Shown here one piece after another: positions 6,636 to 15,333 of a stretch of DNA of 36,380 nt; the first letter of the stretch is position 1, and the number at the start of each line of letters is the position of its first letter. The notes beneath the pieces were generated by a model. That model saw only the letters and a list, made by a program, of their open reading frames with translations. It was not told the DNA's origin and did not search any database. The position numbers and the translations under genes are program-made. Origin of the DNA: JBLNDJ01 sp050261515 (GTDB lineage Bacteria; Acidobacteriota; Terriglobia; Bryobacterales; Bryobacteraceae). The stretch spans positions 1 through 36,380 of the forward strand of contig JBLNDJ010000047.1 of assembly GCA_050261515.1 (NCBI GenBank). The letters run 5' to 3'.

Positions 6636-9257
6636 CTATTGTAGCGGCAGCTCCGGCGTCTCCGGCCCGTTGCCGTTGCCGTTGCCGTTCCCGTTCTCCT
6701 CGGGAATCACCGACGCCGCGGCCACCTTGTCCCCTTCTTCCATACGGACCAGGCGCACGCCCTGCGTCGAGCGGCCGGCCTGCCGGATCTCGGTCGAGTC
6801 GATGCGAATGATCTTCCCCTGCTGCGTGATGATGATGAGGTCGGATTCCTCCTTCACCTCCATCACCGAAACCACCTTGCCCGTGCGCCCCGTGACCTTC
6901 ATGTTGATCACGCCCTTGGCGCCGCGCGCTGTCAGCCGGTAATCTTTCACCGGGGTGCGCTTCCCGTAGCCGTTCTCGGAAATCGACAGGATCAGCCCGT
7001 CCTCCTCGGCCACCTGCATCCCGACCAGGAAGTCGCCCTCAGCCAGGTCCATCGCCCGCACGCCGCGCGCCGGGCGTCCCATCGGCCGCACCTGCTTCTC
7101 ATGGAACCTGATCGCCTTGCCTTCGTACGACCCGAGAAAGATGTAGTTGTCGCCGTTGGTCACCTCGACGCCGATCAGCTCATCGCCCTCGTCGAGCCCG
7201 ATCGCGATGATTCCGCGCGACAGCGGATTATCGAACTCCGTCAGCTCGGATTTCTTGATCACGCCGTGCTTGGTCACCATCACGACGTACCGGTCGGCGA
7301 CAAACTCCTTCACAGGCAGGAACGCCTTGATCGCCTCGTCCGGCTGCAAATTCACCAGGTTCGAGATGTGCTTGCCCTTCCCGGCCGTCCCGACATCCGG
7401 AATCTCGTAAATCTTGAGCCAGTACACCCTCCCCTTGTTCGTGAAGATCAGCAGGTAGGAGTGGGTCGAAGCGATGATCAGGTGCTCGAGGAAATCCTCC
7501 TGGCGCGTGCCCATCCCGATGCGGCCCTTGCCGCCCCGCGACTGCCGCCGGTAGGTGTCGCACGGCGTCCGCTTCAGGTACCCGCCATGCGTGACCGTGA
7601 CGGCCACGTCCTCCACCGGCACCAGGTCCTCGAGCCGTATGTCGCCCGAGTCCTCGATAAACTGAGTCCGGCGCTCATCGCCGAAATCTTTCTGGACTTC
7701 CTTGAGCTCTTTGATGATCAGGTTCTTCAGCACCTTCTCGGAACCCAGAATCTCGAGGTACTCGGCGATCCGCCGCTGGATGTCGGCCAGTTCGTCAATA
7801 ATCTTCTGCCGCTCCATACCAGTCAACCGCTGGAGTTGCAGCTCGATGATCGCCTGCGCCTGCCGCTCGCTGAAGTCGAACCGGTAGGTCGCCTCGACCC
7901 CGACGATTTCCTGCAACGCGCGCTCGGGCAGCGGCAACAGCCCCATCAATCGCTCGCGTGCTTCCTTCGGATTCGCCGACCCGCGGATCGTCTCGATGAC
8001 GAGATCGAGCTGATCGAGCGCCTTCTGGAACCCGAGCAAAATGTGCTCGCGATCGCGCGCCTTCCTCAGCTCGTAGTCCGTGCGCCGCCGCACCACTTCG
8101 ACGCGGTGATCGATAAACCGCTTGATGCAGTCGATGAGCCCCAGTTCGCGCGGCTGGCCGTTGACGATCGACAGCATGATGACGCCGAAGCCCGTCTGCA
8201 TCTGGGTGTGCTTGTACAGGTTGTTCAGCACCACCTCGGCCTGCTCGCCGCGCTTCAGCTCGAAAACGATGCGCATTCCTTCCCGATCGCTCTCGTCGCG
8301 TATGTCGGAAATGCCCTCGATCTTCTTCTCGTTCACCAGCGACGAGGCTTGCTCGATCAGCCGCGCCTTGTTCACCTGGTACGGGATTTCTGTGACCACG
8401 ATGTTGTCGCGGTCCTTGCCCATGTGCTCGATCGATGCCTTCGCCCGCACTTTCAACTGGCCGCGCCCGCGCGTGTAGGCGTCCACGATCCCCTGCCGGC
8501 CCATAATGAATCCGCCGGTCGGAAAATCCGGCCCCGGCACCATCTCGAGAATCTTCGCGAGCGGCGTCTGCGGATTCTGGATCAGCGCGATCGTCGCGTT
8601 GACGATCTCGTTCAGATTGTGCGGCGGAATGTTGGTCGCCATCCCGACCGCGATGCCCGACGACCCATTGATCAGCAGGTTCGGGATGCGCGTGGGCAGC
8701 ACCTCGGGCTCGGTTTCGCTTTCGTCGTAATTCGGGCGGAAATCGACGGTCTCTTTGTCGATATCGGCCAGCATCGTCGAAGCGATCCGCGCCAGGCGCG
8801 CCTCGGTGTACCGCATCGCGGCCGGCGGATCGCCGTCCACAGACCCGAAGTTCCCCTGGCCGTCGACGAGCGGGTACCGCATCGAAAACGGCTGCGCCAT
8901 GCGCACCAAGGCGTCGTAAACCGCCGTGTCCCCATGCGGATGGAACTTGCCCAGCACCTCGCCGACGATCTTGGCGCTTTTGCGCGTGGGGCGGTTGAAC
9001 GTCAGACCCATCTCGTGCAAGCCGTACAGGATGCGGCGGTGCACCGGCTTTAACCCGTCCCGAACATCCGGCAGCGCGCGGCCGATGATCACGCTCATCG
9101 CGTAATCGAGATACGACCGCCGCATCTCGTCTTCAATGTTGATCGGAATCAGGTTCTTTCCGCCGCCACCAGCGCCGAGCGGCACCTGCCCGCCTCCGCC
9201 CGGAGGCGGCGCGGCAGGGGGAACCTGGGGCGTTTCGGGACGATCTGAATTGGCCAT
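6636..9257 (-). CDS. gyrA: DNA gyrase subunit A
   Basis: An 873-residue DNA gyrase A subunit, the breakage-reunion subunit of the type IIA topoisomerase that introduces negative supercoils. The catalytic tyrosine is Tyr150 (AAMRYTEARL). The quinolone-resistance region reads HPHGDTAVYD, with Thr111 and Asp115 at the positions of E. coli Ser83 and Asp87. The beta-pinwheel C-terminal domain contains the GyrA box as RQSRGGKG. The protein ends in an Asn-Gly repeat tail (NGNGNGNGNG). The start at 9257 has GGTGG about 8 bases upstream and gives a 35-40 residue Pro/Gly-rich N-terminal extension. An earlier ATG at 9272 has no ribosome-binding site, and a far longer open frame runs into the divergent acyl-CoA synthetase and is rejected. 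gyrB is not in the window. Confidence 0.98.
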   Translation of the reverse strand: MANSDRPETPQVPPAAPPPGGGGQVPLGAGGGGKNLIPINIEDEMRRSYLDYAMSVIIGRALPDVRDGLKPVHRRILYGLHEMGLTFNRPTRKSAKIVGEVLGKFHPHGDTAVYDALVRMAQPFSMRYPLVDGQGNFGSVDGDPPAAMRYTEARLARIASTMLADIDKETVDFRPNYDESETEPEVLPTRIPNLLINGSSGIAVGMATNIPPHNLNEIVNATIALIQNPQTPLAKILEMVPGPDFPTGGFIMGRQGIVDAYTRGRGQLKVRAKASIEHMGKDRDNIVVTEIPYQVNKARLIEQASSLVNEKKIEGISDIRDESDREGMRIVFELKRGEQAEVVLNNLYKHTQMQTGFGVIMLSIVNGQPRELGLIDCIKRFIDHRVEVVRRRTDYELRKARDREHILLGFQKALDQLDLVIETIRGSANPKEARERLMGLLPLPERALQEIVGVEATYRFDFSERQAQAIIELQLQRLTGMERQKIIDELADIQRRIAEYLEILGSEKVLKNLIIKELKEVQKDFGDERRTQFIEDSGDIRLEDLVPVEDVAVTVTHGGYLKRTPCDTYRRQSRGGKGRIGMGTRQEDFLEHLIIASTHSYLLIFTNKGRVYWLKIYEIPDVGTAGKGKHISNLVNLQPDEAIKAFLPVKEFVADRYVVMVTKHGVIKKSELTEFDNPLSRGIIAIGLDEGDELIGVEVTNGDNYIFLGSYEGKAIRFHEKQVRPMGRPARGVRAMDLAEGDFLVGMQVAEEDGLILSISENGYGKRTPVKDYRLTARGAKGVINMKVTGRTGKVVSVMEVKEESDLIIITQQGKIIRIDSTEIRQAGRSTQGVRLVRMEEGDKVAAASVIPEENGNGNGNGNGPETPELPLQ

Positions 9258-9287
9258 TTTGTAAACCACCATTTTAGCAGAAAAGCA

Positions 9288-9315
9288 TTGAATTAGCAGG
9301 CACTTGGAGTACACT
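9288..9315 (+). promoter_or_regulatory. Candidate sigma-70 promoter for the acyl-CoA synthetase
   Basis: TTGAAT (9288-9293) and TACACT (9310-9315) are separated by 16 bases in the 81-bp divergent gap between gyrA and the acyl-CoA synthetase. The start would be about 17 bases before the AAAGGGG ribosome-binding site. On the other strand TGCTAAAAT (plus 9271-9279) could act as an extended -10 for gyrA, but it lacks a convincing -35. Both calls are by eye only. Confidence 0.3.
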
Positions 9316-9338
9316 GGAACCAACAAAGGGGCACACTC

Positions 9339-10892
9339 ATGAACCTTCCGCTGACACCCGTGCGGTTCCTCCAGCGCGCGGTCGATCTCTATGGAACGAA
9401 AGCCGGAATCTTGTGCGGTGATCGTATTTTTACCTACCGCGAGTTCGGAGATCGCGCGCGCCGCCTGGCGAGTGCGCTGGTCGAATGCCTCGGCGTCGCC
9501 CCGGGCGATCGCGTCGCGTTCCTCAGCCTCAACAACCACCAGTTGCTCGAGGCTTACTACGGCGTAATTCAGGCGCGCGCCGTCCTGATGCCGCTCAACG
9601 TGCGCCTCACCCCGGCCGAACTCGCCGGCGTGCTCGCCCACTCCGGCGCGCGCGTGCTGTTCTACGAAGCCGATTTCGCGCCGCTGGTCGAAAAGCTCCG
9701 CCCCGAAAAATCCATCTCGCTCGACGCGGCGTACGAGGATCTGCTCGCCCAAGGGCATCCCACGCCGGCCGACATCCTTGCCTATGACGAGAACGCGCCG
9801 GCCGAGTTGTTCTACACCAGCGGCAGCACCGGAACGCCCAAGGGCGTCCTGCTCTCGCACCGCACGCTGTACCTGCACGCGCTCGACATCCTCACCGACA
9901 TGGATTGCAACGACCGCTCCGTCGAGCTCCACACCATTCCGCTTTTTCACGCCAACGGATGGGGACGGCCGCAGCTTGCGACCTTGCAGGGAGCGACGCA
10001 GGTGCTCGTGCGCCGTTTCGAGCCAACGCTCGTTTTTCGCCTGATCGAGCGGCACCGCGCCACCGACATGTCGCTCGTCCCCACGATGGCCACCGCGCTG
10101 CTCAACTCGCCCGACCTCGGCAAGTTCGACCTGTCCAGCATGAAGCTGGTGCACATCGGAGGAGGGCCGTCTTCGCCCGAGCTGATCGAGCGCATGGAGA
10201 AAGCGTTCGGCTGCCGCACCGTGGCCGGGTACGGCCTCACCGAGACGGCGCCGGTGGTCTCGACCGCGCGCCCGAAATCCACCTTCACGCCGGCCACCGA
10301 CGCCGAGCGCTACCGCCGCCAGGCCATGGCCGGGCTCCCCTTCCCCGGAGTCGAGGTGCGCGTTGTCGACGCAGAAATGCGCGACGTGCCGCGCGACATG
10401 AAGTCCGTCGGCGAGCTAATCGTGCGCAGCGACCACGTCATGGACGGCTATTACAAAGATCCTGAAGCCAGCGCGGCCGTGCTCAAGGACGGCTGGCTCC
10501 GCACCGGCGACATGGCCGTCTGGGACGAGGAGACCTACATTCACATCGTGGATCGCAAAAAAGAAATCATCGTCTCGGGAGGCGAAAACATCTCGTCGAT
10601 CGAGGTGGAGAAGGCGATCCTGGCGCACCCGGACGTCTACGAGTGCGCCGTCGTCGCTGCGCCCGACGAGCAGTGGGGCGAGACGCCCGCCGCCATCGTC
10701 GTCCGCAAGCCCGGCACGAGTCTCACGGCGGAAGACCTTGCGAGTTTTCTCGAAGGCAGGCTCGCGCACTTCAAGACGCCGCGGCGCATCGAGATCACCG
10801 AGGAGCAGTTGCCCAAGACCGGCACCGGGAAGATCCGCAAGCTCGTGCTGCGCGAGCGCTTCTGGGCGAACCACGCGCGGCGCGTGCATTGA
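9339..10892 (+). CDS. Acyl-CoA synthetase (fatty-acid CoA ligase, ANL family)
   Basis: A 517-residue adenylate-forming enzyme that activates a carboxylic acid as acyl-AMP and then as the CoA thioester. The core motifs are all present: P-loop YTSGSTGTPKGV (159-170), GYGLTE (297-302), the ribose-binding Asp391 in WLRTGD, the hinge DRKKEIIVSGGENISS (405-420) and the catalytic lysine Lys498 in PKTGTGKIRK. Length and the GYGLTETAP form suit medium- or long-chain fatty-acid ligases, but chain length cannot be fixed from sequence. The start has AAAGGGG 8 bases upstream. It is divergent from gyrA and followed 24 bases later by the PrmA-like gene on the same strand; fabH lies just beyond, so the area mixes fatty-acid activation and synthesis. 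Confidence 0.93.
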   Translation: MNLPLTPVRFLQRAVDLYGTKAGILCGDRIFTYREFGDRARRLASALVECLGVAPGDRVAFLSLNNHQLLEAYYGVIQARAVLMPLNVRLTPAELAGVLAHSGARVLFYEADFAPLVEKLRPEKSISLDAAYEDLLAQGHPTPADILAYDENAPAELFYTSGSTGTPKGVLLSHRTLYLHALDILTDMDCNDRSVELHTIPLFHANGWGRPQLATLQGATQVLVRRFEPTLVFRLIERHRATDMSLVPTMATALLNSPDLGKFDLSSMKLVHIGGGPSSPELIERMEKAFGCRTVAGYGLTETAPVVSTARPKSTFTPATDAERYRRQAMAGLPFPGVEVRVVDAEMRDVPRDMKSVGELIVRSDHVMDGYYKDPEASAAVLKDGWLRTGDMAVWDEETYIHIVDRKKEIIVSGGENISSIEVEKAILAHPDVYECAVVAAPDEQWGETPAAIVVRKPGTSLTAEDLASFLEGRLAHFKTPRRIEITEEQLPKTGTGKIRKLVLRERFWANHARRVH

Positions 10893-10916
10893 ACCCCGCG
10901 GTGCTACCGTATCTAC

Positions 10917-11684
10917 GTGCACATCCTCCGCCTCGAATGCGCGCCCGAAGACAGGGACCTCCTCATCGCCGAACTTTGGGAGCGCGGCACGACGGGCATC
11001 ACCGAGGAAGACGCGGTGCTCCAGGCCTTCTTCGAAGCCCCCTTCGGCACGGCCCAATGGGAACGCTACCATCCGCGCTGGGAGAAGGCCGAGGAACGCG
11101 ACTGGATCGAAGTCTCGCGCGAGCCGTGGAAGCCACTGCTCCTCGGCGAGCGCTTCTTCCTTGTCCCCGCCTGGCAGGACGCGCCCACGCCGCCCGGCCG
11201 CCTGCGAATTGAGATGCGCCCCGGCCTCGGCTACGGAACCGGCTGGGGCGAGCCGACGCAGCTCGCGCTCGAAGCGATCGAAAAACGCCTCCGGCCCGGC
11301 GCGGTGGTGCTCGACTTCGGCACCGGCTCCGGGATCCTCGCTGTAGCGGCCGCGCGCCTGGGCGCGGGCCGGATCTACGCCTGCGACATCGACCGGGAAG
11401 TCGCCGCCGCCGCGCAGGAGCGCTTCCGCGACGAGGGCATCGGCGTGGGCCTGTTCGCGGGTTCGATCCGCTCCGTGCGCACGGCCTCGATCGATTTCCT
11501 GGCCGCCAACATTAACGCGGAAACGCTGACCGGCTTCGCCTCCGAGATCCTCCGCGTGCTCGCGCCGGACGGCCGCGCGGTGCTCAGCGGCTTCCCGGAC
11601 CGCCACCTCGAGCGCCTCCGCGCCGCCTTCGCTAACCGCGGCGAAGTCCTCGTCAAAGGCGACTGGCGCGCGCTGGTGTGGTAG
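10917..11684 (+). CDS. prmA: PrmA-like ribosomal protein L11 methyltransferase
   Basis: A 255-residue class I SAM-dependent methyltransferase of the PrmA type, which methylates ribosomal protein L11. The small N-terminal domain (about 1-65) precedes a linker, and motif I is VLDFGTGSGILAVAAA (131-146). The acidic loop is CDID (156-159) and the post-motif AANINAETL (197-205) matches the ANI signature of PrmA. It is shorter than E. coli PrmA (about 290), and the usual GTGTHPTT stretch is replaced by GTGWGEPT (107-114), so its substrate could differ. The start codon is GTG; no ATG fits. It follows the acyl-CoA synthetase by 24 bases and is convergent with fabH. Confidence 0.8.
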   Translation: MHILRLECAPEDRDLLIAELWERGTTGITEEDAVLQAFFEAPFGTAQWERYHPRWEKAEERDWIEVSREPWKPLLLGERFFLVPAWQDAPTPPGRLRIEMRPGLGYGTGWGEPTQLALEAIEKRLRPGAVVLDFGTGSGILAVAAARLGAGRIYACDIDREVAAAAQERFRDEGIGVGLFAGSIRSVRTASIDFLAANINAETLTGFASEILRVLAPDGRAVLSGFPDRHLERLRAAFANRGEVLVKGDWRALVW

Positions 11685-11705
11685 GGCGGACCCGGTTGGA
11701 GGGCG

Positions 11706-12695
11706 CTAGAACGCCCAGCGCCACAGGCTCGCGCCGACCGTGTAACCCGCCCCGACCGCCGAGAACAACACCAGATCGCCCTTCTTGACCCTGCCGGTTT
11801 CGACCGCTTCGCGCGCCGCCAGCGGCAGCGTCGCCGAGGTCGTGTTCCCGTAGCGGCCGATGTTGATGATCACCTTGTCGCAGTCCAGGCCCAGACGTTC
11901 CGCGCACGCCGTGATGATGCGGCGGTTGGCCTGGTGCGGGATCAGCACCGCGACGTCCTTCGGGTCCACGTTGTTGCGCGCCAGAAGGTCGCGGCACACC
12001 TCGTACATGCGGCGCACGGCGAACTTGAACACCTGCTGCCCTTCCTGGTGCACGTAGTGCTCGCGGTTCTCGACCGTCTCACGCGACGCGGGCTTGCGGC
12101 TTCCGCCCGCGGGCATGTAGAGCGCCGTTCCGCCCGAGCCGTCGATCTCGTGCATGAAATCGATCAGCCCGACGGAATCATCGTCCGATTGCTCGACCAC
12201 GAATGCGCCCGCGCCGTCGCCGAACAGCACGCAGGTGGAGCGGTCCTTGTAGTCGATGATGCGCGACATCGTGTCGGCGCCGACGATGAGCACCTTGCGG
12301 TGCACGCCCGCGGCGACGAGTTGCGACGCCGTCGTCAGTCCGTACAGGAAGCTGCAGCAGGCGGCGATCAGGTCGAAACCCCACACGCCCTTGGCGCCTA
12401 GGCGATTCTGCACCAGGCAGGCCGTCGAGGGGAACATCATGTCGGGCGTCACCGTGCTCACGATGAGCGCATCGAGATCGGACGCCTCGATTCCTCGCGC
12501 CGCCAGCGCAACCTTCGCGGCCTCGACCGCCAGGTCCGACGTCGCCACTTCGGGCGCGGCGATGTGCCGCTCGGAAATGCCCGTCCTCTCTAAAATCCAT
12601 TCGTTACTCGTCTCGACCATCTTTTCGAGATCGAAGTTCGTCAGCACCCGCGGCGGCACGTAGCAGCCGAGCGCGCTGATTTTGGCTCTAGGCAC
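11706..12695 (-). CDS. fabH: 3-oxoacyl-ACP synthase III (FabH)
   Basis: A 329-residue beta-ketoacyl-ACP synthase III, which condenses acetyl-CoA or another acyl-CoA with malonyl-ACP to begin fatty-acid synthesis. The thiolase-fold triad is complete: Cys113 in IAACCSF, His254 in IPHQAN and Asn284 in GRYGNTT. The N-terminal ERTGI (36-40) and the C-terminal GAGYTVGA are typical. An extra cysteine, Cys114, follows the catalytic one. The start is GTG with GGAGG 5-9 bases upstream. It is a monocistronic minus-strand gene with no plsX, fabD or acpP around it. Its neighbour at 12738 is divergent, with 42 bases between the starts. Confidence 0.95.
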   Translation of the reverse strand: MPRAKISALGCYVPPRVLTNFDLEKMVETSNEWILERTGISERHIAAPEVATSDLAVEAAKVALAARGIEASDLDALIVSTVTPDMMFPSTACLVQNRLGAKGVWGFDLIAACCSFLYGLTTASQLVAAGVHRKVLIVGADTMSRIIDYKDRSTCVLFGDGAGAFVVEQSDDDSVGLIDFMHEIDGSGGTALYMPAGGSRKPASRETVENREHYVHQEGQQVFKFAVRRMYEVCRDLLARNNVDPKDVAVLIPHQANRRIITACAERLGLDCDKVIINIGRYGNTTSATLPLAAREAVETGRVKKGDLVLFSAVGAGYTVGASLWRWAF

Positions 12696-12737
12696 GAATC
12701 CTCCAAACCGAGAAAAGAACTGAAAGCCTAACTTGCT

Positions 12738-13469
12738 ATGTTAGTTTCTGAAAGCATGCAAGTCGAGAGCGCCCTTTTGTTCGAGTCGCCGGAGGAGATC
12801 TACCTCCGTGTTTTTCGCGACTTGAAGCCCCGCACGCGGCCTCCTGAAACAACCGTCGAATTCTGCCGGTTCGCCAATCCCGACAGCTACGCCCGCATCG
12901 AGGCCGGGCGTCTGAGCATCCGCATGAGCGATCTGCTCGAAGGCGCCCCGGCGCCGGTAGTGGAAGCGCTTGCCTACATTTTGTTGGGAAAACTGCTCCG
13001 GAAGCCCGTTCCCGCGGTGTACGCGCACCGGTATCGACTATACCTGAACCGGCGCGACATGCGCAGCCGGATACACCTGGTGCGGCAGATCCGCGGGCGC
13101 AAGTTCATCTCGGGCCCGGAGGGCGACTATCACAATCTGGAAGCGATTTTCGACGAGCTGAACATGCGGCATTTCTACGGGCTCATGGCCCGCCCGCTGC
13201 TCGGCTGGAGCCGCCTGCGGTCGCGCACGACGCTCGGCCACTTCGACCCCTCGCACAACGCCATCATCATCAGCCGGGTTTTCGACACGGCCGGCGCACC
13301 CCGCCTGGCGCTCGAATATGTGCTGTTCCACGAGATGTTGCACCTGCGCTACCCGGTCGAGGCGCGCGGCGCGCGTCGCAGGGTTCACACGCGGGAGTTC
13401 CGCGCGGCTGAAAAAGAGTTCCCGCGGCTGGACGAAGCCAAGGCGCTGCTGAAGAAACTGTTAAGCTAG
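12738..13469 (+). CDS. SprT-like zinc metalloprotease domain protein
   Basis: A 243-residue protein with a SprT-like zincin domain. The zinc motif is HEMLH (198-202) and a third ligand is likely His217 in RRVHTREF, followed by FRAAEKEFP. This H-E-x-x-H plus downstream H-x-x-x-F layout is that of SprT/Spartan-like and WLM-type proteases. Residues 1-130 are alpha/beta and unassigned. No signal peptide is seen, so it is probably cytoplasmic. Two starts are possible, at 12738 and at 12756 (MQVESALL); the second has TGAAAG just before it and may be the real one. The stop overlaps the stop of the next, convergent gene. The substrate is unknown. Confidence 0.75.
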   Translation: MLVSESMQVESALLFESPEEIYLRVFRDLKPRTRPPETTVEFCRFANPDSYARIEAGRLSIRMSDLLEGAPAPVVEALAYILLGKLLRKPVPAVYAHRYRLYLNRRDMRSRIHLVRQIRGRKFISGPEGDYHNLEAIFDELNMRHFYGLMARPLLGWSRLRSRTTLGHFDPSHNAIIISRVFDTAGAPRLALEYVLFHEMLHLRYPVEARGARRRVHTREFRAAEKEFPRLDEAKALLKKLLS

Positions 13470-13849
13470 CGAGCCACCTCCCGGCCGAGATAGGAGACCA
13501 TCTCCTCAACGCGCCTCGCCGTGCCGCCGAACACGATCAGGCTCACGTCCACGCGGCCCGACTGCCGCGCGTAGCTTACCCGCCCCCTGATCAGGGCGCG
13601 GCGCGTGAGATCGATTCTCATCCGGTTCGCCCCGTCGACGATCCGGAGCACGGCCCCGCGCGACTCGAGGACCGGCCTGGCGCTCCCGTCCCATGTGATC
13701 AGCAACTGGCCCCCGCCCGAATCGGCCGCCCGAAGGCCCATCGGCGGCGCAGTGCGGCCTGCCTCGATCGAACGGGCCGTGATCGCGACGGCGACGAACA
13801 CCAGAACCAGAGCGACCGCCAGCTGCCGCCATTTCAGAGCGTTGTCCAT
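13466..13849 (-). CDS. Small single-pass membrane-anchored protein of unknown function
   Basis: A 127-residue protein. The start at 13849 is fixed by GGGAGGAGAG about 6 bases upstream; a longer open frame lacks a ribosome-binding site. One N-terminal membrane segment (about 7-25, QLAVALVLVFVAVAIT) is followed by a periplasmic beta-rich domain (about 47-120). That domain has an ITWDGS stretch and an IVDG near residue 70, a layout like the short beta-sandwich domains common in Acidobacteriota secreted proteins. I cannot name a family. Its stop overlaps that of the SprT-like gene within a CTAG palindrome. Confidence 0.65.
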   Translation of the reverse strand: MDNALKWRQLAVALVLVFVAVAITARSIEAGRTAPPMGLRAADSGGGQLLITWDGSARPVLESRGAVLRIVDGANRMRIDLTRRALIRGRVSYARQSGRVDVSLIVFGGTARRVEEMVSYLGREVAR

Positions 13850-14001
13850 ACGCTCTCCTCCCATGCCTGGATCGGCAGAATCGGCGAAAAAAAGAAGGGG
13901 GGCGCAAGCGGAGAGCACGAGCGAACGCCCGGCATGGGGGCCGGCGCTCAGGGGGCCGCCTCTCAAACAGCTCGCGACGGCCCCCGGGAGCGCAAGACCC
14001 G

Positions 14002-14469
14002 TCAGCCCTGGGCGGGCCGGGCCGGGTGCAACTGGTCAAGCTTCTGAATCTGGTCAGGGGTCAGAAGCCCGCGGAATTGAACGGCCGCATTGGCGCGGAT
14101 CACCGCCAGTTTCCCGAGCAGCGCCCCCTGGTTTTGAGCGAGCTGATCGACCGGCTTGCCGTCCCGGATCGCGGCCCGCAGATCGGCCCGCGCCTGGCGG
14201 AGCTGCGCCCGGAGCGGCTGCGCCGCCGTTCGCGCGTTGGAGAAGATGGCTTGCGCCTGCGTCTTTTGCTGGTCGCTCAGCCCCAGATACCCGGCCATGA
14301 GCTTCGCGCCCATGCCGTGGCCGTGGCGCCGGCCCTTCCCGGCAAAGCGGTGCTGCGCCGGGGCCGCCTGGCCCTCCGGACCCGGGGCGGCCGGCGCTTG
14401 CGCGAACATCAGGCCGCTCGCCAGAGCCGCTACCGCGCCCGCCCGCAGTACACTGTGAATCGTTTTCAT
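14002..14469 (-). CDS. Periplasmic LTXXQ/Spy-CpxP-like protein
   Basis: A 155-residue exported protein with a Sec signal (about 1-23, ending in MFAQA). The mature part is helical and rich in Ala, Gln and Arg. It has two LTxxQ-type motifs, LSDQQ (64-68) and LTPDQ (136-140), the hallmark of the Spy/CpxP/heavy-metal-resistance group of periplasmic chaperones and sensors. A His/Gly stretch (RRHGHGMG, 47-54) could bind metal. The start has AGGAGG 9 bases upstream, and the larger open frame that runs further upstream is rejected. No cpxA/cpxR-like pair is adjacent. Function as a periplasmic chaperone or stress protein is inferred from the family. Confidence 0.8.
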   Translation of the reverse strand: MKTIHSVLRAGAVAALASGLMFAQAPAAPGPEGQAAPAQHRFAGKGRRHGHGMGAKLMAGYLGLSDQQKTQAQAIFSNARTAAQPLRAQLRQARADLRAAIRDGKPVDQLAQNQGALLGKLAVIRANAAVQFRGLLTPDQIQKLDQLHPARPAQG

Positions 14470-14611
14470 GAGTAACGTCCTCCTGAATATAAAAACGCGC
14501 CGCGGGGCCGGCTGGCTGTAAGCCTCTGTAAAGCCGCGGTAAGGGTTCGTGAAACTTCCACGGGCGGGGTGAATCCAATGGATAGAGTCGACCTCTACCT
14601 CAGGGGGGAAT

Positions 14612-15313
14612 ATGAAATCACCCGTTATGATGACCTTCGGGATGCTGCTCGCTCTGCCTGCAATGAGCTGCGCCCAAGACCGCCGCCCGGCGGCGGACCA
14701 GCAATCGGCACGCAATCGAAATGTCGGTCGCCGCCAGGCCGACGACCGGGAGCAGCAGCATAAAACCCCCGAGGGGGTCACCGGAGACCGCACGCCGCGC
14801 CGCCTGGAGTCGGTCACCTGGAACTCGGTCAAGCATGAGCTGACCTGGGTTATCTCCAGAGGCGAGAAGAAGGAAGGGGCCAGCTACAAGGCGCTGGCTT
14901 CGGAGAATTACCTCATCAACATGGACGACGCCACCATGAGCTTCAGCGGCGAGATGCGCCGGTTCAGCAAAGAGGAGGCGGCCAACGTTCATGTCCTGAT
15001 GGATCTGATCGCCAAGTACGCGGTGGACTCGACCGTCTGGTGGGACGATGGGCAGGGCGAACCGGTCAATGGGGATGGCAAGGGAAACAAACAGCCCGAG
15101 AAACACCGCCCGGCCCGGCCGTCGGACGCCGACGTCGCGATTCTGCACGTCGCGGCGCGTGGAAGCGCGTGCCCGCAGGTGAGGCTTTCGCCGGCCCAGT
15201 TGCAGAAGACGATCCGCGAGACAGAAGAGAAGCTGCGCGAACTGAAGCGGATGCAAGCGGACGCCGAGGGCAGCCGGCTACACCTCGCCAGCTACGCCGC
15301 CCAAGCCTACTAA
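14612..15313 (+). CDS. Exported coiled-coil protein of unknown function
   Basis: A 233-residue protein with an N-terminal signal (MKSPVMMTFGMLLALPAMSC). Cys20 follows AMS, which is a poor lipobox, so it may be a lipoprotein or simply secreted. Residues 23-60 are polar and disordered-looking. A globular segment runs from about 65 to 145 and a second, Pro/Lys-rich one to about 180. Residues about 190-222 (LSPAQLQKTIRETEEKLREL) form a probable coiled coil. The start follows a strong CAGGGGGG site. I do not recognise a family. It is divergent from the Spy-like gene with 142 bases between the starts. Confidence 0.65.
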   Translation: MKSPVMMTFGMLLALPAMSCAQDRRPAADQQSARNRNVGRRQADDREQQHKTPEGVTGDRTPRRLESVTWNSVKHELTWVISRGEKKEGASYKALASENYLINMDDATMSFSGEMRRFSKEEAANVHVLMDLIAKYAVDSTVWWDDGQGEPVNGDGKGNKQPEKHRPARPSDADVAILHVAARGSACPQVRLSPAQLQKTIRETEEKLRELKRMQADAEGSRLHLASYAAQAY

Positions 15314-15333
15314 CCTGGACGGGCGCTGCGCGC

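Noticed and set aside
6663..6692. Simple GTTGCC/CCGTTC repeat as a possible CRISPR or regulatory array
   Set aside because: It is the in-frame Asn-Gly tail of gyrA, without spacers. No CRISPR array is found elsewhere in the window.
7101..9053. Long antisense open frames (plus 7101-9053, plus 25349-27382, plus 33340-34959, minus 18319-20277)
   Set aside because: Each lies opposite a solid gene (gyrA, RND permease, rpsA, TonB receptor). They have no start signals or domains and are explained by high GC in third codon positions.
9258..10154. Upstream extension of gyrA by about 300 residues
   Set aside because: It would overlap the divergent acyl-CoA synthetase entirely. The GyrA fold begins soon after 9257, where a ribosome-binding site is present.
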